Counted from the stretch's first letter, positions 9,233 to 18,180 are shown. The stretch: DNA of 64,000 nt from Anaerococcus vaginalis (GCA_018363915.1 JAGZMY010000003.1:62001-126000); one strand, 5' to 3'. Numbers and translations are program-made. Notes: a model not told the origin generated them from the sequence alone.

Positions 9233-10246
9233 TTATAATAATATAACTGAATTTTTCTTTAGTTCTTCTCTCATTTCATCTGGCCAATAGGATACTTGAA
9301 CTTCTCCAATGTGAGCTTTTTGTAAAAAGAACATACAAAGTCTTGATTGACCAATTCCACCTCCTATTGTTTGTGGAAGTTCATTATTTACAAGTAATTT
9401 GTGATACTTATAATTTAATCTTTCTTCGCAATCAGAAATTTTTAATTGTTCTTTTAATGTTTTTGCATCAACTCTTATTCCCATTGATGATAGTTCTAAT
9501 TGGTCATCTAAAACTGGATTGTAAACTAAAATATCTCCATTTAAATTCCAATCGTCATAATCTGGAGATCTTAAATCGTGAACTTCTCCATTTGATAAAA
9601 CTTTTCCAATTTGCATTAAAAATATTGCCTTATATTTTTTGCAAGCAGCTTTTTCTCTTTCCTTGCTGTCTTTACATTCTGGAAATTCATCTATTAATTC
9701 TTGGCTTGTCATAAATTTTATATTATTTGGCAACAATTTAACTCTTTTTGGAATTAGATGACAAAGATATTCGTCTAGGGCTCTTAGGGTATTAAAAATT
9801 GTAATAACTGTTGCTTTTAAATAATCTACATTTCTATCGCTAGGCTCAATTACTTTTTCCCAATCCCATTGGTCAACATAAAATGAGTGAGTATTATCTG
9901 GCACTTCACATCTTCTAATTGCGTTCATATCTGTGTAAAGTCCTTCATACATTGCAAAATTATATTCTTTTAGAGCATATCTTTTCCATTTTGCAAGTGA
10001 GTGAACAATTTCCATTTTTTCATTATTTGCTTCAGGAAGTGTAAATTTAACAGGTTCTTCAACACCAGATAGGTTATCATTTAAACCAGTAGAATTTTCT
10101 ACAAATAAAGGTGCTGAAACTCTTTTTAAATTCAAATTATTTGATAAATTTATTTGGAAAAAATCTTTTATTTCTTTTATTAACATTTGTGTCTTATATA
10201 AATTTTTATCGCTTTGATAATTTTCTGGTATTTTTATTTCTTGCAT
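9233..10246 (-). CDS. asnA: Aspartate--ammonia ligase (asparagine synthetase A)
   Basis: AsnA makes asparagine from aspartate, ATP and free ammonia. Unlike AsnB it has no glutaminase domain. The 337-residue protein matches the class II tRNA-synthetase-like AsnA family along its whole length, including VSAPLFVENSTGLNDNL near residue 44, VHSLAKWKRYAL near 82 and the C-terminal GGGIGQSRLCMFFLQKAHIG. The start ATG follows TAGGAGAGA. The use of ammonia rather than glutamine fits other genes in this window (nadE, purF, pdxS). No T-box leader was recognised upstream. Confidence 0.96.
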   Translation of the reverse strand: MQEIKIPENYQSDKNLYKTQMLIKEIKDFFQINLSNNLNLKRVSAPLFVENSTGLNDNLSGVEEPVKFTLPEANNEKMEIVHSLAKWKRYALKEYNFAMYEGLYTDMNAIRRCEVPDNTHSFYVDQWDWEKVIEPSDRNVDYLKATVITIFNTLRALDEYLCHLIPKRVKLLPNNIKFMTSQELIDEFPECKDSKEREKAACKKYKAIFLMQIGKVLSNGEVHDLRSPDYDDWNLNGDILVYNPVLDDQLELSSMGIRVDAKTLKEQLKISDCEERLNYKYHKLLVNNELPQTIGGGIGQSRLCMFFLQKAHIGEVQVSYWPDEMREELKKNSVILL

Positions 10247-10282
10247 ATTCTCTCCTAATTCTTTTTCTATTTTTACTATTAG

Positions 10283-10310
10283 ATTATATAGTTTTTTATA
10301 TTAATTACAA
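10283..10310 (-). promoter_or_regulatory. asnA promoter (TTGTAA-16-TATAAT)
   Basis: On the minus strand TTGTAA (10310-10305) and TATAAT (10288-10283) are 16 bases apart, about 40 bases upstream of the asnA ATG. The -35 lies right beside the Pho-box-like repeats of the divergent pstS gene, so PhoP binding could also touch asnA. Confidence 0.6.
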
Positions 10311-10312
10311 GA

Positions 10313-10340
10313 TTTTAAAATAATTAACATAAATTTTACA
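10313..10340 (+). promoter_or_regulatory. Pho-box-like repeats upstream of the first pstS
   Basis: Hexamers TTTTAA (10313), TTAACA (10324) and TTTACA (10335) recur exactly every 11 bases. This is the spacing of PhoP boxes (TTAACA-like direct repeats) in Bacillus. A TATTAT -10 candidate lies at 10372. The same arrangement occurs before the second pstS-like gene. Confidence 0.65.
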
Positions 10341-10412
10341 TTTGCCTAATCATTTCAAAACAAAAAGGATTTATTATTCATAATGAAGTTACAAATATTA
10401 AAGGAGAAAATA

Positions 10413-11366
10413 ATGAAAATTAAAAATTCAAAAATTATAGTTGCGGCACTTTCTTTATCAATGATTTTATCAGCTTGTGGAAATAAGGATAATTCCAATG
10501 GTGGATCAAACGGATCAAACCCAACTGAAAATGCAAGTACTGCAAGTGAGAAAAAAGAAGGCGAAAATACTAAAGCTAATGAAGAAGATTTTGATATAAG
10601 TGTTGTATCAAGAGAAGATGGTTCAGGAACAAGGGGAGCTTTTATTGAACTTGTTGGTCTTGAAGAAGAAAAAGATGGAGAGAAAAAAGATTTAACAACT
10701 GATGAAGCTGTTGTACAAAATTCTACAAATGGAGTTATGCAAACTGTATCTCAAGATCCATCTGCAATTGGATATGTTTCTTTGGGTTCTGTAAATGATA
10801 ATGTAAAAAAAGTAAAAGTTGATGGAGCAGAAGCAACAGAAGAAAACATTGAATCTGGAGATTATACATTACAAAGACCTTTCAATCTTGCTTTTAAAGA
10901 AGATAAACTTGATGATTTAGCAAAAGACTTCTTGGCATTTGTTTTAAGTAAAGATGCTCAAGATATAGTTGAAAAAGAAGGATATATTAAAGTTGAAGCA
11001 AAAGATTACAAGGGCAAAAAAATCAAAGGAGATTTAACAATTGCAGGATCAACATCTGTTACTCCTCTAATGGAAAAACTTGTAGAAAAATATAAAGATG
11101 TAAACCCAGATGCAAATATTGAAATCCAATCTACAGGATCATCTTCAGGAATCGAATCAACAATTTCTGACGTAAGCCAAATTGCTATGGCATCAAGAGA
11201 ATTAAAAGATGATGAAAAAGATAAACTTCAAGTAGAAGTTTTGGCAAAAGACGGAATAGCTGTAATTGTTAATAAAGATGATTCTAAATTAAATGATCTA
11301 ACAAAAGATCAATTAAAAGAAATTTTCTCAGGAAAAATTAAAAATACAGCTGATTTAAGCAAATAA
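10413..11366 (+). CDS. pstS: PstS-like phosphate-binding lipoprotein, circularly permuted
   Basis: A secreted, lipid-anchored binding protein for the phosphate ABC transporter. The start is ATG 10413 with AAGGAG, not the in-frame ATG at 10383, which sits in the promoter region. The signal peptide ends in lipobox LSAC (Cys 22), followed by a Gly/Ser/Asn linker. The order of PstS motifs is inverted. SREDGSGTR, which normally follows the first hinge, is at residues 66-74; then AIGYVSLG, the RPFNLAF region and the normal C-terminal end VEKEGYIKV (about 194). Only then come the normal N-terminal GSTSVTPLMEKL (about 212), STGSSSGIES, MASRELK, DGIAVIVN and LTKDQLKEIFSGKI, where the protein stops. 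Key phosphate-binding elements are all present, so it should be functional. It has its own terminator. Confidence 0.92.
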   Translation: MKIKNSKIIVAALSLSMILSACGNKDNSNGGSNGSNPTENASTASEKKEGENTKANEEDFDISVVSREDGSGTRGAFIELVGLEEEKDGEKKDLTTDEAVVQNSTNGVMQTVSQDPSAIGYVSLGSVNDNVKKVKVDGAEATEENIESGDYTLQRPFNLAFKEDKLDDLAKDFLAFVLSKDAQDIVEKEGYIKVEAKDYKGKKIKGDLTIAGSTSVTPLMEKLVEKYKDVNPDANIEIQSTGSSSGIESTISDVSQIAMASRELKDDEKDKLQVEVLAKDGIAVIVNKDDSKLNDLTKDQLKEIFSGKIKNTADLSK

Positions 11367-11372
11367 TAATTT

Positions 11373-11410
11373 TAAATAGGCTCTAGGAGATTTCCTATGA
11401 GCTTATTTTT
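11373..11410 (+). terminator. Intrinsic terminator between the two pstS-like genes
   Basis: AATAGGCTC and GAGCTTATT form the outer stem, TAGGA and TCCTA the inner stem around a GATT loop, and a T-run follows. It separates the abundant binding protein from the rest of the Pho cluster. Confidence 0.85.
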
Positions 11411-11428
11411 TTGAAATTTTTTATAAAC

Positions 11429-11456
11429 TTTACACAGATTTTACATAAGATTTATC
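11429..11456 (+). promoter_or_regulatory. Pho-box-like repeats upstream of the second pstS-like gene
   Basis: TTTACA (11429), TTTACA (11440) and TTTATC (11451) recur every 11 bases, matching the PhoP-box pattern upstream of the first pstS. This suggests a separate PhoP-controlled promoter for the operon from the second pstS-like gene to phoR. Confidence 0.7.
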
Positions 11457-11510
11457 AAATCAATACAAGGATTTAATATTATTATGTAAAGAAAATGAGA
11501 AGGAGATTGT

Positions 11511-12371
11511 ATGGCAAAAAAAATATTATTGCTTATTTCTACTTTGCTTTTAATTACATCTTGCACTGGCAAAAAAACCAATGTTAATAAGAGCAAAAAT
11601 TTTGACCTTACTGTTACAAGTAGGGAAGATGGATCGGGAACGAGAAAAAGTTTTATCGAACAAGTTGGTTTGATAAAAGAAAATAACAAAGGAAATTATG
11701 AAGATATGACTACAGATAATTCTATGGTATTAAATTCTACAAATGGAGTATTAAAGGCTGTTGGAGTTGATAAAACAGCAATTGCCTATCTATCACTTAC
11801 TGCTTTGGATGATTCAGTTAAGGTTGTAAAAATTGATGGTGTTAGTCCAAATAAAGATACAATTGAAGATGGATCATATAAATTGCAAAGGCCTTTTGCT
11901 CTTGCCTACAAAAAAGATTCAGCAACTGATCTTTCAAAAGATTTTTTGGAATATGTAAAAAGTAAAAGTGCAAAAAAATTAATTGAAGAAGAAGGACTTC
12001 TTGCCCTAACAAACGAAAAGGAATATAAGGCAAAAAATCTTGAAGGAAAATTAACCATAACTGGTTCTTCATCCCTAAGTTCAATTGTAGAAAAACTTGC
12101 TGAAAATTATGAAAAATTAAATGAAAATGTTGAAGTTGAAGTTTTATCTAACGAATCTTTGACAGGTTTAAAAAATGTGAAGGATAATGTTGTGGATATA
12201 GCTATGATTTCAAATAAATTGAACGATGATAGTCTTTCATCAGAAATATTTGCAATTGATGGAATAGCAATCATCGTAAATAAAGACAATACTCAAATAA
12301 ATGATTTAACAATGAAAGAGTTAAGAAGTATTTATACAGGAGAGATAACAAACACAGGAGAGTTAAAATAA
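11511..12371 (+). CDS. Second PstS-like lipoprotein, circularly permuted and divergent
   Basis: This 286-residue protein is a paralogue of the gene just upstream. It has a short lipoprotein signal ending LITSC and the same permuted order: SREDGSGTR first (about residue 44), then the normal C-terminal half, then the normal N-terminal half from LTITGSSSLSS to the end. The N-terminal ligand elements are altered: GSTSVTP has become GSSSLSS, STGSSSG has become LSNESLTG, and MASRELK has become MISNKLN. The first ligand loop (SREDGSGTR) is intact. It may therefore bind phosphate weakly, bind another ligand, or act as a sensor or adaptor. It directly precedes pstC and is probably co-transcribed with it. 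Confidence 0.88.
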   Translation: MAKKILLLISTLLLITSCTGKKTNVNKSKNFDLTVTSREDGSGTRKSFIEQVGLIKENNKGNYEDMTTDNSMVLNSTNGVLKAVGVDKTAIAYLSLTALDDSVKVVKIDGVSPNKDTIEDGSYKLQRPFALAYKKDSATDLSKDFLEYVKSKSAKKLIEEEGLLALTNEKEYKAKNLEGKLTITGSSSLSSIVEKLAENYEKLNENVEVEVLSNESLTGLKNVKDNVVDIAMISNKLNDDSLSSEIFAIDGIAIIVNKDNTQINDLTMKELRSIYTGEITNTGELK

Positions 12372-12372
12372 A

Positions 12373-13233
12373 ATGAAATCTTTTAAAGAAAAATTTGGAG
12401 AAATTGTATTTTTAATTTCTGCCATTATGTCCATTTTATTAATAATTCTAATTACCTTTTTTATTTTTAGATCAGGTATAGATTTTGTTAGCCAATATGG
12501 ACTTATAAAATTTATCAGCGGAACAAAATGGGCTCCAACTGCAAAACCTGCATTTTTTGGAATAGGACCAATGATTGTCGGATCAATTATTGTAACAATT
12601 TTATCAGCAATAATTGCAATCCCATTTGGTCTTGCTGTATCAATTTTTATGGCTTATTATTCAAAAAAATCTTACAATTTTTTGAATGGTCTTATAAATT
12701 TGATGGCAGCAATTCCTTCAATTATTTATGGATTTTTTGCAATGATGGTTTTGGTTCCATTTGTTTCAAAAACTTTTAAAACAGGTGGAATGAATATGCT
12801 AACTGCATCAATTCTTTTGTCAATAATGATTCTTCCAACTATGGTAAATATTTCAAAAAACTCCTTAGAACAAGTTCCGGAAGTTTTTTATACAGGTTCT
12901 CTTGCTCTTGGAGCTACAAAGGAAGAAACTATTAGAAAAGTTATGGTACCTTATGCAAAAAGTGGAATTTATTCTTCAATAATTCTTGCTATTGGTAGGT
13001 CAATTGGAGAAACCATGGCAGTTTATTTAGTAATTGGAAATCAACCAAGAATGCCAGGCGGACTACTTGATGGAGTAAGAACTCTTACAACAAATATAGT
13101 TTTGGAAATGGGATATGCATCAGGTCTTCATAGAGAGTCCCTTATAGCAACAGGTATGGTTTTATTTGTATTTATTCTTTTGATAAATATTGTATTTAAC
13201 TTTATAAGAAATAAAGATCAAGCAAGAATGTAG
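12373..13233 (+). CDS. pstC: Phosphate ABC transporter permease PstC
   Basis: PstC is one of two membrane subunits of the high-affinity phosphate importer. The 286-residue protein has about six hydrophobic segments, and the EAA loop that contacts PstB is visible as ALGATKEETIRKVMVPYAKSG (about 175-195). AIPSIIYGFFAMMVL (about 113-127) is typical of PstC/PstA. The gene starts two bases after the preceding stop, so the operon is tightly coupled. Confidence 0.95.
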   Translation: MKSFKEKFGEIVFLISAIMSILLIILITFFIFRSGIDFVSQYGLIKFISGTKWAPTAKPAFFGIGPMIVGSIIVTILSAIIAIPFGLAVSIFMAYYSKKSYNFLNGLINLMAAIPSIIYGFFAMMVLVPFVSKTFKTGGMNMLTASILLSIMILPTMVNISKNSLEQVPEVFYTGSLALGATKEETIRKVMVPYAKSGIYSSIILAIGRSIGETMAVYLVIGNQPRMPGGLLDGVRTLTTNIVLEMGYASGLHRESLIATGMVLFVFILLINIVFNFIRNKDQARM

Positions 13234-13241
13234 AGGTAGTA

Positions 13242-14042
13242 ATGAAAAATTCTTTTAAAATATTAATTTATTTGTTGTCACTTTTGGGATTTGCAGCAGG
13301 TGGAATTGTAATTGCCTATATTTTAATAAATGGTATACCAAATATTTCACCTTCACTTTTTGAATTAAAATATTCATCACAAAATGTTTCAATAATGCCA
13401 GCTCTTATTACAACATTTTTATCAATTGTAATAACCCTAATAGTAACCTTGCCAGTTGGCATTTTTACAGCGATTTACTTGTCACAATATGCAAAAAATA
13501 AAATTTTAATAAAATCTGTAAGATTTGCTACAGAAATTCTTTCATCAATCCCATCAATCGTTTATGGTTTGTTTGGATATTTATTTTTTGTTGATGCCCT
13601 TCATTTGGGATATTCCTTAATCGCTGGTTGCTTGACAGTTTCAATTATGATTCTTCCAACTATAATTAGAACAACAGAAGAGGCGATTTTAAATGTAAAC
13701 CCTCTCCAAGCTCATGCATCACTTGCTCTTGGTGCTACAAAAATTCAAACAATTTTCAAAATAATAATTCCAGAAGCAATAAATGGAATTTTGGGAGGAA
13801 TATTTTTATCAACAGGAAGAATAGTAGGAGAATCAGCAGCACTAATTTATACAATGGGAACTGTAGCCAAAACACCTTCATCAATTTTTGATTCTGCAAG
13901 AACTATGGCAGTTCACATGTATGTTTTGTCGACTGAAGGTTTTCATGTAAAAGAAGCTTATGCAACAGCTGTTTTGCTTTTGGTTTTTGTGATTTTACTC
14001 AATTTTGTATCAGCAAAAATTTCAAAAGCAATAGTAAAATAA
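13242..14042 (+). CDS. pstA: Phosphate ABC transporter permease PstA
   Basis: PstA is the second permease of the phosphate importer. It has 266 residues, about six membrane segments, the [16 protein letters not shown] segment (about 104-119) and the EAA loop [21 protein letters not shown] (about 162-182). It follows pstC by 8 bases with GAGGTAG as ribosome site. The paralogy with PstC is obvious. Confidence 0.95.
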   Translation: MKNSFKILIYLLSLLGFAAGGIVIAYILINGIPNISPSLFELKYSSQNVSIMPALITTFLSIVITLIVTLPVGIFTAIYLSQYAKNKILIKSVRFATEILSSIPSIVYGLFGYLFFVDALHLGYSLIAGCLTVSIMILPTIIRTTEEAILNVNPLQAHASLALGATKIQTIFKIIIPEAINGILGGIFLSTGRIVGESAALIYTMGTVAKTPSSIFDSARTMAVHMYVLSTEGFHVKEAYATAVLLLVFVILLNFVSAKISKAIVK

Positions 14043-14052
14043 GGAGATAATA

Positions 14053-14910
14053 ATGGAAAAAACAAAGAATGAAAATTTAAATAAATTTTTATCAGAAGAT
14101 AAGAATAGGATAAAAACTTTTTTTGGAAAAAACGAAGAAAATAATTTAGAAAATAAAAAAACAATAATCAATGTAAAAGATTTAGATTTATTTTATGGAG
14201 ATTTTCAGGCTTTAAAAAAAATAAATATGGAAATAAAAGAAAATGAAATCACAGCCTTTATTGGACCAAGTGGTTGTGGTAAATCTACAACTTTAAAATG
14301 TTTTAATAGGATGAACGATTTAGTTGATGATTGTAAAATAAAAGGGCTAATAGAAATTGACGGCAAGGATATTAATAAAAAAAATGTTGATGTAGTTAGT
14401 CTAAGAAGAAATGTAGGCATGGTTTTTCAAACACCCAATCCTTTTTCAAAATCAGTTTATGACAATATAACTTACGGTCCAAAAATTGATGGTATCAAAG
14501 ATAAGAATGAGCTTGATGCGATTGTAGAAAAATCTTTGAAAGCTGCAAGCGTCTGGGATGAAGTAAAAGATAAATTAGACAGAAATGCTCTATCATTTTC
14601 TGGTGGACAACAACAAAGAATTTGTATAGCAAGAGCTCTTTCTGTAAATCCAGAAATAATTTTGATGGACGAGCCAACAAGTGCCCTTGATCCAATCTCT
14701 ACTGCATCAATTGAAGAATTATTAGAAGATTTAAGGGGTAAATATACTATAGTAATAGTTACTCATAATATGCAACAAGCAGCAAGAATTTCTGATAGAA
14801 CGGCATTTTTCTTGACTGGAGAAGTTATTGAAATGGATGAAACAAAAAAAATATTTAATGATCCAAGAGATAAAAGAACTGAAGATTATATAACAGGAAG
14901 GTTCGGTTGA
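14053..14910 (+). CDS. pstB: Phosphate ABC transporter ATP-binding protein PstB
   Basis: PstB hydrolyses ATP for phosphate import. Walker A is [19 protein letters not shown] (the RMND extension is characteristic of PstB), the signature is FSGGQQQR and Walker [14 protein letters not shown]. The protein (285 residues) carries about 35 extra N-terminal residues ([19 protein letters not shown] and on) ahead of the usual PstB start at [11 protein letters not shown]. The start ATG is supported by AAGGAGATAAT, so the extension looks real. Confidence 0.96.
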   Translation: MEKTKNENLNKFLSEDKNRIKTFFGKNEENNLENKKTIINVKDLDLFYGDFQALKKINMEIKENEITAFIGPSGCGKSTTLKCFNRMNDLVDDCKIKGLIEIDGKDINKKNVDVVSLRRNVGMVFQTPNPFSKSVYDNITYGPKIDGIKDKNELDAIVEKSLKAASVWDEVKDKLDRNALSFSGGQQQRICIARALSVNPEIILMDEPTSALDPISTASIEELLEDLRGKYTIVIVTHNMQQAARISDRTAFFLTGEVIEMDETKKIFNDPRDKRTEDYITGRFG

Positions 14911-14911
14911 T

Positions 14912-15529
14912 ATGAGAACAAGATATATTGAAGATTTAAATAATATTAGGGAAATGGAAAAAAATGTTTCGGAGCTAATCGAGGTGTCATACGATAGATT
15001 TATTTTATATGTTGAAAATAATCAAAAAAATAATCTTGAAGAGATAATTGACCTTGATCATGATATTAGACAATATGGCGCAGATATAGAAAGATTTTGC
15101 TATGATCTTTTGGCTTTGCAACAACCAGTTGCAAGAGATTTGAGATTTTTACAAATGTCTATTAAACTTGCATCAACCTACAAAAGAATTTCAAATCATT
15201 TGGCACAAGCTGCTGCAATTATTTTGGAATTTCCATTAAGAGATGAGGAAAGAGAATTTGTAAAAGAATTTATAAAAAATCAAAAAGATATGAATATTAA
15301 TAGCATTCAAAGTTTCGAAGACAATGATAATGAGCTTGCCCTAAGAACAATAGAAGATGACCAAATTAATAATAAATTATTTGAAGATTGCATTCATTAC
15401 CTTGTAAAACTTACAAAAACAGACCAAATAACACCTATGGAATTGTCTGAAAAAGTACTTTTCTATAAATATTTTGAAAGAGTAGGAGATAGGCTAGCAA
15501 AAATAGCTGATTATTCAACGAGATTATGA
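14912..15529 (+). CDS. phoU: Phosphate transport regulator PhoU
   Basis: PhoU is a cytoplasmic helical protein that links PstB to the PhoR kinase and damps phosphate uptake. The 205-residue protein has two three-helix repeats with the metal-binding-type motifs seen here around LASTYKRISNHLAQAA (about 87-102) and YKYFERVGDRLAKIA (about 186-200). It follows pstB after one base and overlaps the response regulator gene by ATGA, the expected order for a full Pho signalling unit. Confidence 0.93.
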   Translation: MRTRYIEDLNNIREMEKNVSELIEVSYDRFILYVENNQKNNLEEIIDLDHDIRQYGADIERFCYDLLALQQPVARDLRFLQMSIKLASTYKRISNHLAQAAAIILEFPLRDEEREFVKEFIKNQKDMNINSIQSFEDNDNELALRTIEDDQINNKLFEDCIHYLVKLTKTDQITPMELSEKVLFYKYFERVGDRLAKIADYSTRL

Positions 15530-16185
15530 TTTATGTTGTAGAAGATGACAAGGCAATAAGAAATTTAGTTTTATATGCTTTAAAAGAAAAAAATTATCAA
15601 GTTAGAGGCTTTGAAGACGGTCTGAATGTTGTAGAATCTTTGAAAAATGAAAATGTAGATTTGTTAATTTTGGATATAATGTTGCCAGAAAAAGACGGAA
15701 TAGAAATTTTGAAAGAAGTTAGAGAATTTTCAGATATTCCTATAATAATGCTTACAGCAAAAAATGATGAATATGATAAAGTTTTAGGACTTGAAAGCGG
15801 AGCTGATGATTATATTACCAAACCATTTTCTATTTTAGAATTAATTTCAAGAATTAAGGCTGTTTTAAGAAGAAGCGAAAAGAAAGATAGCGAGCATTTA
15901 TCTTATAAAAACATAAGAGTAAATATCAAAAAAAGAACAGCAAAAATTGATGGAGAAAAAATCGACTTAACCTACAAGGAATTTGAAATGCTCTTGTTAT
16001 TTTTATCAAATATTGGTAATGTTATAACAAGAGAAGATTTTCTACTAAAAATTTGGGGCTATGATTATGAGGGCGAAACAAGAACAGTTGACGTTCACAT
16101 AGCAAGTCTTAGAAATAAATTAAAATCTGCAGGACTTCACATAAAAACTGTAAGAAATTTAGGATATAAACTTGGAGAAATATGA
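15526..16185 (+). CDS. phoP: OmpR-family response regulator, PhoP/PhoB type
   Basis: This 219-residue two-domain response regulator has a receiver domain (acidic pocket ED near residue 7, phospho-acceptor Asp in LLILDIML about residue 50, Lys in DYITKPF about 100) and a C-terminal winged-helix DNA-binding domain with TVDVHIASLRNKL. It overlaps phoU and the kinase gene by ATGA. Location and the 11-base TTTACA-type repeats before both pstS-like genes support a PhoP role in the phosphate-starvation response. Confidence 0.93.
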   Translation: MIYVVEDDKAIRNLVLYALKEKNYQVRGFEDGLNVVESLKNENVDLLILDIMLPEKDGIEILKEVREFSDIPIIMLTAKNDEYDKVLGLESGADDYITKPFSILELISRIKAVLRRSEKKDSEHLSYKNIRVNIKKRTAKIDGEKIDLTYKEFEMLLLFLSNIGNVITREDFLLKIWGYDYEGETRTVDVHIASLRNKLKSAGLHIKTVRNLGYKLGEI

Positions 16186-17801
16186 AAAAAATAATTGAGA
16201 AAAATATTAATATTATAACAAGTTCACTAATTATTGTTATTTTTATAATTTTCTCTTTATTTTCATACCAAAGACAAACAAAAGCTCAAGATGAATTTGT
16301 AGAAAATTCTTTGAGCTTTTTTGCTTTTGGAGAAATTGACGGAAATAAAGTTAAAAATTTTAAAAAATCCTACAAATACGATTTGCTAGTAAAAGATGAA
16401 AAAGAAAAAGTCATCTATAATACTGGGATAGATAAAAATATAATAAAAAATTATGAGTTTGAAGATATTGATATAGTAAAAAAATCCAAAAAAAATTACC
16501 TAGGCTATGAAAGAAAAATTTTTGCGAAAAAATCTCATGACAAAATATTTGCCATAGAATTTTATAATACTTCTTTTCTTTTGTATCTTTTTAAAAGAAT
16601 TTATATGTTAATATTTGCAATAATTTTTGCCTTAATAATAAATAAATTTTTCACAAATTCCCTATACGAAAAACTTATAAATCAATTCAAAGAAGAAATA
16701 AATGATAAAAAAGATTTTGAAGATTTAAAAGACAATCCAAAAAAATATTTGGATAAATTAATAAATGAAAAAGGAAAAATTGAAGATGAAAATTTAAAAT
16801 TAAAAACAAGAATAGCCAATATTGAAAAAATAACATCAAATATGGAAGAAGGCTTTATATATTTCGATAAAGCTGGAAATATTGTAATAATTAACGATGC
16901 TGCAAAAAATTTATTAAATATCAACAGAGAAAACAAACTAGATAATTTAATTGACAATGAAGACTTTAAACTTGCCCTAAGACAAACAAGACTTCTAAAA
17001 AAAGGAAAAAATTTAGATTTGGATCTTGATGAAATTTCAGTAAAAATATTTTTGGATCCTGTAATAGATGAAGATATTGTTTCTTATATTGTAATTGTAA
17101 TTGACAATTCAAAAAACAAAAAAGCAGAAGCAATGCGAAGAGAATTTAGCTCAAATGTAAGTCATGAGTTAAAATCTCCTCTAACAAGTATAAATGGTTA
17201 TGCAGAGCTAATAGCCACAGGCCTTGCAAAAGATGACGATATAAAAAAATTTGGACAAATTATAAATGAAGAAGGAAATAGACTTTTAAATATTATTGAC
17301 GATATATTAAAACTTTCAAAACTTGATGAAGAAAATTTACAAGAAGGAAAAACCATAATAAATATAAAAAATGTTGTAGATCAAAGTATAAATAGATTTA
17401 AAAGAATTTCTGAAATGAAAAATATCAAAGTCGAAAACAAAGTTTGTGATATAAATATAAAAACTCACGAATCACTTTTTACAGACTTAGTTACAAATAT
17501 TTATGAAAATGCAATAAAGTACAACAAAACAAACGGACAAATTACAATAAAATGTGAAAAAAATAAAAAAAATATAAATTTAATAATTGAAGATAGGGGA
17601 ATTGGCATAAAAAAAGAAGATTTGCCAAGAATTTTTGAAAGATTTTATGTAGCTGACAAACAAAGAACAAGAACATTAAAATCAACAGGACTTGGCTTAT
17701 CAATCGTAAAACATATTTGTGATTACTTAAATTACGATATAAAAGTAGAAAGCAAATATGGATATGGAAGTAAATTTATAATTTCAATTCCAGCTTTGTA
17801 A
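16182..17801 (+). CDS. phoR: Sensor histidine kinase, PhoR type
   Basis: This 539-residue membrane kinase has an N-terminal membrane segment (about 11-28), a short extracytoplasmic region of about 100 residues, a second membrane segment (about 138-152), a PAS-like domain (about 215-310), the phospho-acceptor motif FSSNVSHELKSPLTSI (about 324-339) and a HATPase domain with EDRGIGI and STGLGLSIVKHI. The extracellular domain is small. Phosphate sensing in such systems usually runs through PstB and PhoU instead. It is the last gene of the Pho operon, and no strong terminator was seen behind it. Confidence 0.92.
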   Translation: MKKIIEKNINIITSSLIIVIFIIFSLFSYQRQTKAQDEFVENSLSFFAFGEIDGNKVKNFKKSYKYDLLVKDEKEKVIYNTGIDKNIIKNYEFEDIDIVKKSKKNYLGYERKIFAKKSHDKIFAIEFYNTSFLLYLFKRIYMLIFAIIFALIINKFFTNSLYEKLINQFKEEINDKKDFEDLKDNPKKYLDKLINEKGKIEDENLKLKTRIANIEKITSNMEEGFIYFDKAGNIVIINDAAKNLLNINRENKLDNLIDNEDFKLALRQTRLLKKGKNLDLDLDEISVKIFLDPVIDEDIVSYIVIVIDNSKNKKAEAMRREFSSNVSHELKSPLTSINGYAELIATGLAKDDDIKKFGQIINEEGNRLLNIIDDILKLSKLDEENLQEGKTIINIKNVVDQSINRFKRISEMKNIKVENKVCDINIKTHESLFTDLVTNIYENAIKYNKTNGQITIKCEKNKKNINLIIEDRGIGIKKEDLPRIFERFYVADKQRTRTLKSTGLGLSIVKHICDYLNYDIKVESKYGYGSKFIISIPAL

Positions 17802-17821
17802 TTTTATTTTTTAATTTTATT

Positions 17822-17830
17822 TGATATAAT
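17822..17830 (+). promoter_or_regulatory. Extended -10 promoter of the [2Fe-2S] protein/hydrogenase pair
   Basis: A TGATATAAT-type extended -10 element lies 36 bases upstream of the ATG at 17867. The gene has a good AAGGAGTAGAT ribosome site. Confidence 0.55.
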
Positions 17831-17866
17831 TATTATGAGTAATTATTAAAATTTTAAGGAGTAGAT

Positions 17867-18157
17867 ATGAAAATACAAGTTTGTGCAGGCGCAAGATGTA
17901 CTATGCTAGGATCTGACATAATTTATAACAGGTTATCAGATTTTGTAGAAGAATTTAACGACAGAATATATAAGGGCGATTTAGATGTACAAGAAATCGA
18001 ACTTGAAATAGAAATGGTAACTTGCAATGATGTTTGCAAAAAAAATAAAAAAAATTCCCCGGTTGTTATTGTTGACGGAAAAATTTTTACAAATGCAAAA
18101 ACACAAGTTATCATGGAGTACATATTAGATAAGGCTTTTGAAGAAAATTTTAAATAA
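17867..18157 (+). CDS. Thioredoxin-like [2Fe-2S] ferredoxin (NuoE/HydC-like)
   Basis: This 96-residue cytoplasmic protein has four cysteines at 6, 11, 53 and 57 (C-x4-C then C-x3-C), the ligand pattern of thioredoxin-like [2Fe-2S] ferredoxins and the NuoE subunit of NADH-oxidising complexes. It lacks the helical N-terminal region of full NuoE. It directly precedes the hydrogenase gene by 23 bases and is probably its electron-transfer partner. No flavin subunit (NuoF/HydB) is nearby, so an NADH-coupled complex cannot be assumed. Confidence 0.8.
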   Translation: MKIQVCAGARCTMLGSDIIYNRLSDFVEEFNDRIYKGDLDVQEIELEIEMVTCNDVCKKNKKNSPVVIVDGKIFTNAKTQVIMEYILDKAFEENFK

Positions 18158-18180
18158 AATATTTAAGGAAAGAATAAATA

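Noticed and set aside
10247..10382. T-box leader for asnA
   Set aside because: The region is too short and has neither the T-box sequence nor an antiterminator. A plain promoter was found instead.
10383..10412. Earlier in-frame ATG for the first pstS
   Set aside because: It has no ribosome site, lies on the likely -10 region and would disrupt the lipoprotein signal peptide. ATG 10413 has AAGGAG.
10413..12371. Assembly rearrangement as the cause of the permuted PstS order
   Set aside because: Both paralogues have the same order, each with an intact signal peptide, ribosome site and stop, in one uninterrupted frame.
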